From JBFISM01 sp041608535 (GTDB taxonomy: Bacteria > Actinomycetota > Acidimicrobiia > Spongiisociales > UBA5794), in assembly GCA_041608535.1 (NCBI GenBank), contig JBFISM010000144.1, positions 1 through 9,487 on the forward strand: a stretch of 9,487 nt of DNA, written 5' to 3'. This document shows positions 1-6,767 of this stretch, one piece after another. Positions within the stretch are counted from its first letter, which is position 1. Every line of letters begins with the position of its first letter. The translations under genes were made by a program, and so were the position numbers. The notes under the pieces are model-generated. The model did not search any database. It was not told where the DNA came from and saw only the letters and a program-made list of their open reading frames with translations.

Positions 1-105
1 GAGGGTGAGCTCGATCGTGCGCTCACGGTGAAGGCGCATGCGTTCAGTCTCGGCGCCGTCGAGAAGATCAAGCAGGCAGGCGGATCGGTGGAGGTCGTCG
101 ACTAG
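1..105 (+). CDS. rplO: 50S ribosomal protein L15 (uL15), C-terminal end only
   Basis: The window opens in frame inside this gene. The last 34 codons read EGELDRALTVKAHAFSLGAV and then EKIKQAGGSVEVVD before a TAG stop. This is the typical uL15 ending: the 'LTVKAHAFS' strand, a short helix, then the 'AGGSVEVV' tail. L15 binds 23S rRNA and joins late in 50S assembly. It is normally the gene just before secY in the spc operon, and secY follows here after 90 bases, which supports the call. The 5' part lies outside the window, so nothing can be said about its start or total length. The identification rests on a short segment plus strong context. Confidence 0.93.
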   Translation, partial: EGELDRALTVKAHAFSLGAVEKIKQAGGSVEVVD

Positions 106-195
106 CCGTTCGCATCGTCGCCGTGGCGACGTTGCCCGGAGCTAGACAGCAGCCCCAACTAATCTGCATCGCACCACGACAAAGGTACCCGCTTC
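106..195. other. rplO-secY spacer with secY ribosome binding site
   Basis: This 90-base spacer contains a modest Shine-Dalgarno-like AAAGG at 181-185, ten bases before the secY ATG. TTGCCC (132-137) and TAATCT (160-165) look like promoter boxes but are 22 bases apart, too far for a normal sigma-70-type promoter. I see no convincing hairpin. The simplest reading is that secY is co-transcribed with rplO. Confidence 0.4.
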
Positions 196-1518
196 ATGCT
201 CTCCGTCTTCCGCAACATGTTCCGCATCGCCGATCTGCGGAACAAGATCCTCTTCACCTTGTTCATCTTCGCCATCTACCGGCTGGGAGCCGCCGTCCCG
301 ACCCCTGGGGTGGATCTGGATCGGGTGCAGGCGTTCGCAGACTCGCAAGAACAAGCGGGCTTCGTCGGGATCCTCAATCTGTTCAGTGGCGGTGCGCTCG
401 AGACACTCTCCGTGTTTGCACTCGGCATCATGCCGTACATCACGGCATCGATCATCATGCAGCTGCTCACGGTGGTGATCCCCAAGCTGCAGGCTCTCCA
501 GGACGAGGGCGAGTCGGGCCGCAAGGTCATCACCCAGTGGACCCGGTACGTGACGGTGGCGCTGGCCCTGATTCAGTCCACCGGGTTCACCTTCCTCTTC
601 CACTCGGGCCAATTCACCAACGGCATCGACCTCATCCCGGACTACTCGGTGCGCAACGTGCTCACCATCGTGATCACGATGACGGCCGGTACCGCCCTCA
701 TCATGTGGCTCGGCGAGCTGATCACCCAGCGGGGCATCGGAAACGGCATGTCGCTCATCATTTTCGTGAGCATCGTGAGCCAGCTTCCCTCCCAGCTCGG
801 GATCCTGCGGGCCAACTCGACGACGTTCCAGTTCTCGGCCGTGCTGGCTCTCATGATCGTGCTGACGATCGGCATCATCTTCGTTGATCAAGGACAGCGC
901 CGGATTCCGATCTCGTTCTCCCGGCGGGTGCGAGGTCGCAAGGTGCTCGGCGGCCAGAGCACATACATCCCGCTCAAGGTGAACATGGCGGGGGTCATTC
1001 CGGTGATCTTCGCCACCTCGATCATGTACTTCCCGGTGCTTGCCTCTTCGGCGATTCCGTCGGGCGGGTGGGGGGCCACGCTGCGCGACTGGATCGACCG
1101 CAACCTGATCGGCGGCGGTGGGGGTGGTGCGGGTGGCGGTGGTTTCGCACCGACGCTGCCGTACATCCTGGTCCTCGCCCTACTCGTGGTGTTCTTCACG
1201 TACTTCTACACGGCGATCCAATTCGACCCCGAGCGGCAAGCGGAGACGATCCAGCGGCAAGGCGGTTTCATCCCCGGGATCCGACCGGGACGGGCGACAG
1301 TGCGTCATCTCGAACATGTGCTCAGCCGGATCACTCTGCCCGGATCGCTCTACTTGGCCTTCGTTGCCGTGGCGCCGTCGATCCTCGGCTGGCTGTGGGA
1401 CATCCCCGTCGGTCTCTCCGGGGTGTCGATCCTCATCGTCGCCGGTGTTGCGCTGGAGACCATGCGGCAGATCGAGTCCCAGCTCATGATGCGCAACTAC
1501 GAGGGCTTCCTCAGCTAG
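196..1518 (+). CDS. secY: Protein translocase subunit SecY
   Basis: SecY is the channel of the SecYEG translocon in the cytoplasmic membrane; it moves unfolded secretory proteins driven by SecA and inserts membrane proteins. The 440-residue product has the usual length and about ten hydrophobic segments. Family landmarks are the first membrane segment near 17-35, the plug and second-segment region (NLFSGGALETLSVFALGIMP, 61-80), the cytoplasmic loop with GGFIPGIRPG (356-365) that contacts SecA or the ribosome, and the C-terminal ESQLMMRNYEGFL (427-439). The external loop before the eighth membrane segment carries a glycine-rich stretch (306-316), apparently a lineage-specific linker. The ATG at 196 has AAAGG ten bases upstream and gives the normal SecY N-terminus. 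The gene follows rplO as in the spc operon, but the next gene is not adk as would be usual. Confidence 0.98.
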   Translation: MLSVFRNMFRIADLRNKILFTLFIFAIYRLGAAVPTPGVDLDRVQAFADSQEQAGFVGILNLFSGGALETLSVFALGIMPYITASIIMQLLTVVIPKLQALQDEGESGRKVITQWTRYVTVALALIQSTGFTFLFHSGQFTNGIDLIPDYSVRNVLTIVITMTAGTALIMWLGELITQRGIGNGMSLIIFVSIVSQLPSQLGILRANSTTFQFSAVLALMIVLTIGIIFVDQGQRRIPISFSRRVRGRKVLGGQSTYIPLKVNMAGVIPVIFATSIMYFPVLASSAIPSGGWGATLRDWIDRNLIGGGGGGAGGGGFAPTLPYILVLALLVVFFTYFYTAIQFDPERQAETIQRQGGFIPGIRPGRATVRHLEHVLSRITLPGSLYLAFVAVAPSILGWLWDIPVGLSGVSILIVAGVALETMRQIESQLMMRNYEGFLS

Positions 1519-1537
1519 CAGACGTAGACTCAGTTGC

Positions 1538-2005
1538 ATGAGTGAGCGAGTCGACCGCTATCGGAAAGCCACCGAAGCGATGGATTTCGAGACGCTCGGT
1601 GAGCTGCGTCATCCGGATTTCCAGTGCTGTTACCCGCAGTCCGGGGAGCGCATCGTCGGGCATGACAACTGGGTGGCTGCGCACCAGGACTACGAGAGCC
1701 ACTTCGGCGACCCGGTCCGGGAGCACGTCACCGTCAAGGGCGGCGAGCAGCATGCCAAGGCCACGGCGACCTTCTCCCCAACGCTGCCCTTCTTCACCAC
1801 CCCGCTGGTGAGTGTCTCGGATACAGGCGATCTCGTGGTCGTCGAAGGAGGCGGATGCTGGCCCGACGGCAAGGTATACAACTGGGTGATGATTCTGGAG
1901 TACAGGGACGGTCTCGTCTGGCGGGAGACCGACTACTTCGCCGAGCCATTCGAGGCTCCCGAGTGGCGCAAGCCATTCACGGTGCCGATGGAGTTCATCA
2001 GCTAG
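1538..2005 (+). CDS. SnoaL/NTF2-like domain protein, function unknown
   Basis: This 155-residue soluble protein has the pattern of the SnoaL-like branch of the NTF2 fold, a small cone-shaped alpha+beta barrel. It has an N-terminal helix (VDRYRKATEAMDFETLGEL), then RHPDF (24-28), YPQSGERIVG (32-41), and a late strand-turn-strand with EYRDGLVWRETDYFAEPFEA (121-140). In this fold RHPDF and the late 'dGLVWRETDYF' strand line a pocket. Members include cyclases, isomerases and many proteins without a known reaction, so no substrate can be assigned. The gene starts 19 bases after the secY stop and is probably transcribed with it. No good Shine-Dalgarno is visible before the ATG at 1538, but the start fits the fold. 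It ends on a TAG that overlaps the stop of the convergent transporter gene. It is not a usual member of the spc operon. Confidence 0.85.
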   Translation: MSERVDRYRKATEAMDFETLGELRHPDFQCCYPQSGERIVGHDNWVAAHQDYESHFGDPVREHVTVKGGEQHAKATATFSPTLPFFTTPLVSVSDTGDLVVVEGGGCWPDGKVYNWVMILEYRDGLVWRETDYFAEPFEAPEWRKPFTVPMEFIS

Positions 2006-3255
2006 ACGGCGACAGCTTCGGGTTGCACCGGATCCGAAGGGGCATTCTCCCGCCTCGCCAAGGCGAAGAACGGCAACGCCGCGGCCGTAACGACGCCGCC
2101 CACTACGTAGGAGGCGGCGAATCCGTACACGTCGGCGACCCGGCCCAACGCCGGTTGGGCGACGACACCACCGGCGGAGCTCATCAGGGCATCGAATGAC
2201 AGCACGGTGGCACGCTGCTCCGACGGGATGATCCCGTTGACGAAGGCCTGCCGTATCGGAGTCACTGCCGCAAAGGTCAGCGCCCACACCGAGATGAGCA
2301 TGAGGGCCACCCAGAAGCTGTCGGTGAGACCGAGCCCGATGAGGACGACCACGCTCAGCAGCCCGCCGAGGAGCAGCGCCTCGGTGCGGCGCCGGACGAG
2401 CCTGCGGATCAGCGGCACGGCCAGTCCACCGATCACCTGGGCGCCGGCAACGATTGCCGCCGCCAGACCGGCGATGCCGAATGCGGTGTCATCACCGAAC
2501 AGCTCCAGGAGATACGGTTGCATGGCGTAGAACGCGAAGACCCCCACACCACCGGTGAAAACCGCCGCCAGCATGAGCCAGCGAATCGGTGGATTTCGCC
2601 AGCCATGGTCGAGCGACGCGCCGATCACGGTGCGGATCTCGTCGACCGGGCTCTTTCCGGTGTGTGGCGTGAACCCTTCGTCCTGCATCGCCACCAACGC
2701 AACGACGAACACTGCGGCGAGCAGCACCGCACGCAACAGGTAGGGCACCCCCAGATTCGTGAGTTGGGCGATGACCCCGCCCGCCACCGAGCCGGTGAGC
2801 ATGGCGATGCCGGCCACGATCTGTCCTCGGGCGAAGATCGACTCGAGATCGCCGTCGTAGTCGTTGGCGGCGAGAGCATCGACGAGCCAGGCTTCCACGG
2901 CGCCGGAGAAGAATGTGAACCCGAGCCCGATGAGGATCGAGGCGAGCGCCCATCCCCACAGGGCGGCTTCGGTTTGCCACATCCACACGTAAAGCAACGT
3001 GGAAACCAGCAGGGTCGCCGAACCGAGGAGATACGAGGTGCGGCGACCCCGGGTGTCGGCGACCACGCCTGTGGGGATCTCGAACAGTACCTGGCCGGCG
3101 GTGAAGAAGGCGTTCACGGTGAAGGCTGCGGCAGCCGAGAGCCCGGCATCGAGGAGGAAGAGGGTGTTGATACCCCAGATGAACGACGACGCCAGCGTGG
3201 AGAGCAGCGTGAGGGTGAGGTAGATCCTCCGCACCCGCCGCGCTCCCTCGGTCAT
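2002..3255 (-). CDS. Major facilitator superfamily (MFS) transporter
   Basis: This 417-residue membrane protein has about twelve hydrophobic segments in two halves, the usual size for an MFS secondary transporter. The signature motif A lies between the second and third segments: G63, D67, G70-R71-R72 in GVVADTRGRRTSYLLG. A charged central loop around residues 200-230 separates the halves, and the tail is short and polar. The reading frame is open for another 102 codons upstream, but those overlap adk antisense and look nothing like a transporter, so I place the start at the ATG at 3255, just before the first membrane segment. The overall pattern resembles drug or metabolite efflux families, but the substrate cannot be read from sequence. 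The gene runs against the spc operon, interrupting the usual secY-adk order, diverges from adk, and converges on the SnoaL-like gene with overlapping stops. Confidence 0.9.
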   Translation of the reverse strand: MTEGARRVRRIYLTLTLLSTLASSFIWGINTLFLLDAGLSAAAAFTVNAFFTAGQVLFEIPTGVVADTRGRRTSYLLGSATLLVSTLLYVWMWQTEAALWGWALASILIGLGFTFFSGAVEAWLVDALAANDYDGDLESIFARGQIVAGIAMLTGSVAGGVIAQLTNLGVPYLLRAVLLAAVFVVALVAMQDEGFTPHTGKSPVDEIRTVIGASLDHGWRNPPIRWLMLAAVFTGGVGVFAFYAMQPYLLELFGDDTAFGIAGLAAAIVAGAQVIGGLAVPLIRRLVRRRTEALLLGGLLSVVVLIGLGLTDSFWVALMLISVWALTFAAVTPIRQAFVNGIIPSEQRATVLSFDALMSSAGGVVAQPALGRVADVYGFAASYVVGGVVTAAALPFFALARRENAPSDPVQPEAVAV

Positions 3256-3334
3256 CGAGCCGACACTACCGGCGGTGAATCTACGGTGCCCGTCGATCCG
3301 CAGCGCTGCGTCCCCCTCTATCCTGCCCCGCCAT
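3256..3334. promoter_or_regulatory. Divergent MFS/adk intergenic region with weak adk promoter candidate
   Basis: These 79 bases separate the MFS gene (leftward) from adk (rightward), so both promoters should lie here or inside the genes. Toward adk there is an actinobacterial-style -10 box, TATCCT (3319-3324), fitting TAnnnT and ending ten bases before the adk ATG, with no recognisable -35. No Shine-Dalgarno precedes adk, so a nearly leaderless adk-map mRNA is possible. Toward the MFS gene, TAGATT (complement of 3279-3284) is a weak -10 candidate. These calls are inferred from short motifs only. Confidence 0.28.
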
Positions 3335-3910
3335 ATGGGACGCAGACTTCTCTTTCTCGGGCCGCAGGGTGTCGGTAAAGGCACCCAGGCCGCCAAGCTG
3401 GCGAAGCTGATCGGTGTGCCCCACGTCTCGACCGGTGACATGCTGCGCCAGGCCGTCGCCGAGGGCACCGATCTGGGTATGCGGGCCAAAGCGGTCATGG
3501 ACGCCGGTGGCCTCGTCTCCGACGACCTCGTGGTGGCGATGGTGAAGGAGCGGTTCGCCAAATCGGATGCGCAGTGCGGCTATCTACTCGATGGTTTTCC
3601 TCGTAACGAGTCGCAGGCGGTGGCGCTCGATAGGGCGATCAACGGCAACGCCGTAGAGCTGGTGATTTCCCTCACGGCAGACGAGGACGAACTGCTACGC
3701 CGGATGGAGGCGCGAGCCGAGGAGGAAGGACGCACCGACGACACCCCGGAGGCAATGCAACGCCGCCTGGCGCTGTACTGGGAGGAGACGGCGCCGCTGG
3801 CCGATTACTACCCGGCGCACGATGTCCCGGTCGCAGTCGTGGACGGAATGGGCACGATCGACGAGGTGTTCCACAGAGTTGTGGCAGCGCTGGCCGAGAT
3901 TGATCCATGA
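3335..3910 (+). CDS. adk: Adenylate kinase, short-LID form
   Basis: Adenylate kinase catalyses ATP + AMP = 2 ADP in the cytosol and balances the adenylate pool. The 191-residue protein carries the P-loop GPQGVGKGT (9-17, with K15 contacting phosphate), the AMP-binding STGDMLR (32-38), the DGFPR motif (86-90), and a short LID with an arginine-rich contact (GRTDDTPE, 132-139; R143-R144). The long zinc-type LID of the ~215-residue form is absent, as in other actinobacterial enzymes. A GTG at 3275 would add 20 residues, but the protein family begins just before the 'LLFLGP' strand, so the ATG at 3335 is preferred. No Shine-Dalgarno is evident before it. Its stop overlaps the map start as ATGA, indicating translational coupling. 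The usual upstream neighbour secY is separated by the inserted SnoaL-like and MFS genes. Confidence 0.97.
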   Translation: MGRRLLFLGPQGVGKGTQAAKLAKLIGVPHVSTGDMLRQAVAEGTDLGMRAKAVMDAGGLVSDDLVVAMVKERFAKSDAQCGYLLDGFPRNESQAVALDRAINGNAVELVISLTADEDELLRRMEARAEEEGRTDDTPEAMQRRLALYWEETAPLADYYPAHDVPVAVVDGMGTIDEVFHRVVAALAEIDP

Positions 3911-4683
3911 GCGACATCATCACCATCAAGGGACCCGACGAGTTCGACAAGATGCTCGTCGCCGGACGTGTCGTCGCGCACGCGCATGCAGCCGTCCGGG
4001 AGGCGATGGTTCCCGGGGTCACGATGAAAGAACTCGACGAGATCGCGGAGACCGTGATCCGTGACCACGAATGCCGTCCGTCCTTTCTCGGCTACCACGG
4101 CTATCCCGGCTCCATCTGCGCCTCCCCCAATTCGATGATCGTGCACGGCATCCCCGGCGACTACCGGCTGGAGGACGGCGACATCCTCTCCATCGACGTC
4201 GGCGCCATCTACGAGGGCTGGCACGGCGATGCGGCTTTCACGGCCGCAGTCGGCGATGTGCCGCCCGAGGTGCAACAGCTGCTCGAGGTGACCGAGCAGG
4301 GGCTGTGGAATGGCATCGCCAAGGCGAAGGCAGGCAACCGGCTCGGTGACATCGGCTATGCGGTCGAGCGCACCGCCAAGCCGCATGGCTACGGCGTCGT
4401 GCGGGGCTACATGGGTCACGGCATCGGGCAGGCGATGCACGAGGCGCCCGGAGTCCCCAACCACGGCAAACGCGGGAGGGGCCTCAAGCTCCGCACCGGG
4501 ATGGCGCTCGCCATCGAGCCCATGTTCAACCTGGGTTCAGCCGAGACTGCGGTCCTCGACGACAGCTGGTCCGTCGTCACCGCCGACGGCTCTCTCTCGG
4601 CCCACTTCGAACACACTGTGCTGCTCACGCAGCAAGGTTCGGTGGTCAGCACGCTGCTCGAGCCGAAACTGGTGGCGGTGTAG
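3907..4683 (+). CDS. map: Type I methionine aminopeptidase
   Basis: Methionine aminopeptidase removes the initiator methionine from nascent proteins when the second residue is small, using two divalent metal ions. The 258-residue product has the full pita-bread fold, and all five metal ligands are visible: D97 (in SIDVG), D108 (HGDAA), H171 (GHGIG), E204 (IEPMF) and E235 (FEHTV). The substrate-site histidines H80 (VHGIP) and H178 (MHEAP) are also present. The length and lack of an N-terminal extension indicate the basic bacterial type I enzyme. The start ATG at 3907 overlaps the adk stop by four bases, the common adk-map arrangement. In most actinobacteria infA follows directly; here map is followed by a hairpin and a convergent esterase gene. 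Confidence 0.98.
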   Translation: MSDIITIKGPDEFDKMLVAGRVVAHAHAAVREAMVPGVTMKELDEIAETVIRDHECRPSFLGYHGYPGSICASPNSMIVHGIPGDYRLEDGDILSIDVGAIYEGWHGDAAFTAAVGDVPPEVQQLLEVTEQGLWNGIAKAKAGNRLGDIGYAVERTAKPHGYGVVRGYMGHGIGQAMHEAPGVPNHGKRGRGLKLRTGMALAIEPMFNLGSAETAVLDDSWSVVTADGSLSAHFEHTVLLTQQGSVVSTLLEPKLVAV

Positions 4684-4704
4684 CTCGGCAAACCTTAGGT
4701 TCCA

Positions 4705-4723
4705 GCGCGCGGAAAACGCGCGC
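4705..4723. terminator. Candidate bidirectional terminator hairpin between map and the convergent esterase
   Basis: GCGCGCG (4705-4711) and CGCGCGC (4717-4723) form a perfect seven-pair GC stem around a GAAAA loop. It lies 22 bases after the map stop and 56 bases beyond the end of the convergent esterase gene, where a transcript terminator is expected for both strands. A second, weaker hairpin follows (4728-4741). Neither strand has a clear run of T after the stem, so a classical intrinsic terminator is not proven; T-poor terminators are common in high-GC actinobacteria. Confidence 0.45.
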
Positions 4724-4778
4724 GGTAGCCGAAAGTTTGGCGCTCCACGCGTCTTCGCCTTGGCGGCTCATCGCCCGA

Positions 4779-5498
4779 CTACGTGAGTTCGTCGACGTAT
4801 TGCGGGAGCATGGCTCGCCAAGTCGGCCAGTCGTGGTCCCACTCCCGGCCCCATTGATCGACACGGTTGGGTATGCCGCGGCTCCCGAGGAGGTCGGCCA
4901 TTCGCCACGTGCTGTCGGGGTGCTCCCAGCGGCCGCTACCGCACGCCAGGAGGACGAAGCGCCGCTGCAGCGTGTTGAGGATCTCGCCGTCGAGCGACGG
5001 CAGGTACAGCATCGGCGAGGTGAAGTAGAAATCGTCGCTCCAATGACCTTGCAGCCAATCGCTGAGGTCGTAGCTCCCGCTCATCCCGATCGCCGTCTGA
5101 AACAGATCCGGTCGATGACACAACATCTGCACCGCCCAGAACGCACCGATCGACGCTCCGGCGGTGACGATGGGGAGCCGGCTGCCGCAGTCGGCATGGA
5201 TCGCCGGGACCACCTCATAGATCAGGGCATCGTTGAACTGCTTCTGCAGCCACATGGCGTGCTGTGGGTCGTCGCCCCGCAGCCAGCTTCGGCCCGATAT
5301 CGAGTCGACCGAATAGACCTTGATCCGGCCGTCGGACAGCAACCCCGAGAGCGAATCGACGAGGTGAAAGCGCTCGATCTCCTCGGCGTCGCCCCCGGCC
5401 GTGGCGAAGACGAGCACAGGCACCCCCACCACTCCCCATCGCACCATCGTCAGCTGCTGCCGCAGCCGTTCGCTGTGCCAGCGCTCCACGGCCTTCAC
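4779..5498 (-). CDS. Alpha/beta-hydrolase esterase (esterase D-like)
   Basis: This predicted cytosolic serine hydrolase of 239 residues consists of a single alpha/beta-hydrolase domain. The nucleophile elbow is GASIG (114-118, serine S116). The last loop holds the catalytic histidine H222 in WDHDWPTWR, and the strand before it carries CGSGRWE (186-192), where E192 could be the acid. The segments 'FYFTSP', 'YLPSLD' and 'HDWPTWRAMLP' recall a group of uncharacterised bacterial esterases related to esterase D (COG4947-like, from memory). The frame is open upstream to 5849 but there overlaps the ATP-grasp gene, so I place the start at GTG 5498, which overlaps the ATP-grasp stop as GTGA. That implies translational coupling, with this gene last in a three-gene operon. 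The substrate is unknown; context suggests a product of the ATP-grasp ligase. No signal peptide is seen. Confidence 0.85.
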   Translation of the reverse strand: MKAVERWHSERLRQQLTMVRWGVVGVPVLVFATAGGDAEEIERFHLVDSLSGLLSDGRIKVYSVDSISGRSWLRGDDPQHAMWLQKQFNDALIYEVVPAIHADCGSRLPIVTAGASIGAFWAVQMLCHRPDLFQTAIGMSGSYDLSDWLQGHWSDDFYFTSPMLYLPSLDGEILNTLQRRFVLLACGSGRWEHPDSTWRMADLLGSRGIPNRVDQWGREWDHDWPTWRAMLPQYVDELT

Positions 5499-6754
5499 AG
5501 CGCCGCCAACCGGTCCCGCTCGGTGGTTCTCCAGAAATCGATGAGACCGTAGAAATGGTCGGTGAACCGCTCTACCTCGTGTTCGGGGAACAGCGTCTTC
5601 ACCTTGGCGCGCACGGTCTGCCGGCAGCGGTCCGTACCGAAGTACTCGAGGGCGACGGCGTCGAGATCGTGGAGCGATGCATCGCAGAACTCGGCGAACG
5701 CCTTCGCATCGAGGTGCCTGCGGGCAATGGATCCCAAGGCGGCGATTCGGTCTCCGTAGTCGCTGATCGAGTCGGCGATCTCGTGATACTCGTGCCAGCC
5801 GAGGTCGAAACGCATGCGGCGCCGGGTGATGGCGCAGAACAGCGACCAACGGATCAATGACTTGACCAGCCAGGGGATGTGGAAATGCAGCGATGTCACC
5901 TGTGAATCCGGGTTGGCATTGGCGAAGTCGATGGGATGGAAGACGCCGTTGGAGCGCAGCGCCTCACACGAGTTGAAGTCCCAGCCGAAGAACGTGTTGA
6001 TCACCAGCGTCAGATCGCACAGATGCCGGTACTCGTCGGCGTCGACGAACTCGAAGTCGACTTTGTAGCGGTCGTGAAGGGGCGCATCCGGGTCGTAGCG
6101 GATCACGTTGATCTGGGGCCCGACGGCGAGGCAGCGCACGAAGAGATCGAACGGATCCACTGCTTTCTGGATGTGCATGAGCCGACTACCCGACTCGTCG
6201 TAAGCCCGCTGCAAGGCTGCCGCATCGTCGATGCGGGACACCCCGACCCAGGCTCCGCCGTCGTACGGTTTCATGAAGAGGGGATACCCGATGCGTTCGC
6301 CCAGCGCCGGCAGATCGAACATCTGGGCATATCGCTCCAAGGTGACGTCGAGATCGGCCTCGAGCGGATCGCTCCGGTCGTAGTCCTTGGGTGGCAGCAG
6401 CCATGTCTCCGGGACCGGGACCCCAAGGCGCATCATCGCCGCATACGACGTGTGCTTCTGCATCGCCTGCAGCGTGAACGGACTGTTGAGCGTGTATGCC
6501 CCGTTCTGCACGACGGCCTTCTTGATCCACTCCCGGCTCGTCGTGTACCACGGTGTCAGCCGGTCGAGGATCACGTCGTAGCGCACCGGTTGGGAGAGGT
6601 CGAATGGCTCGATCGTGACGTGCTCGATCTCGATGTCGACACTGCCGCCCTCAGCGGGGATGGGACCCAACTCGCGGACGATGTCGGTGTAAAAGCGCGG
6701 CCAGCACAAATCGGCTCCCAAGCTGAGACCGATGGTGCGTGTCTCGTTCACCAT
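5495..6754 (-). CDS. ATP-grasp superfamily ligase, substrate unknown
   Basis: This 419-residue protein has the layout of ATP-grasp carboxylate ligases, which activate a carboxylate as acyl-phosphate and join it to an amine or other nucleophile. The N-terminal domain (to about 90) ends in the 'YDVILDRLTPWY' strand. The ATP-grasp part has LQAMQKHTSY (95-104, K100 likely binding phosphate), MRLGVPVPETWLLP (108-121), and the second nucleotide lysine K162 in PLFMKPYDGGAWVG. The metal-binding end is HPIDFANANPD (273-283), with D276, N279 and N281 matching the usual E/D-x-N pattern, and E264 before it. Residues 310-419 form a charged, mostly helical tail I do not recognise. The architecture resembles RimK/glutathione-synthetase-type enzymes, but I cannot assign a substrate. 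It lies between two esterase genes, 13 bases after the first and overlapping the second as GTGA. An alternative start is the GTG second codon. Confidence 0.85.
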   Translation of the reverse strand: MVNETRTIGLSLGADLCWPRFYTDIVRELGPIPAEGGSVDIEIEHVTIEPFDLSQPVRYDVILDRLTPWYTTSREWIKKAVVQNGAYTLNSPFTLQAMQKHTSYAAMMRLGVPVPETWLLPPKDYDRSDPLEADLDVTLERYAQMFDLPALGERIGYPLFMKPYDGGAWVGVSRIDDAAALQRAYDESGSRLMHIQKAVDPFDLFVRCLAVGPQINVIRYDPDAPLHDRYKVDFEFVDADEYRHLCDLTLVINTFFGWDFNSCEALRSNGVFHPIDFANANPDSQVTSLHFHIPWLVKSLIRWSLFCAITRRRMRFDLGWHEYHEIADSISDYGDRIAALGSIARRHLDAKAFAEFCDASLHDLDAVALEYFGTDRCRQTVRAKVKTLFPEHEVERFTDHFYGLIDFWRTTERDRLAAL

Positions 6755-6767
6755 GGCGCCACGCTAC

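Noticed and set aside
132..165. Promoter upstream of secY (TTGCCC and TAATCT)
   Set aside because: The spacing is 22 bases, outside the normal range, and secY is normally read from the spc promoter.
2016..2039. Terminator for the secY-SnoaL transcript inside the MFS 3' end
   Set aside because: The stem is only six pairs with a twelve-base loop and no T-run; it is mentioned under the shared-stop finding but not called as a terminator.
3256..3561. Upstream extension of the MFS reading frame by 102 codons
   Set aside because: It runs antisense through adk, lacks transporter-like sequence, and the ATG at 3255 sits right before the first membrane segment.
5499..5849. Upstream extension of the shorter esterase frame
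   Set aside because: It overlaps the ATP-grasp gene on the same strand in another frame and is an arginine-rich shadow; the GTG at 5498 gives a complete hydrolase.
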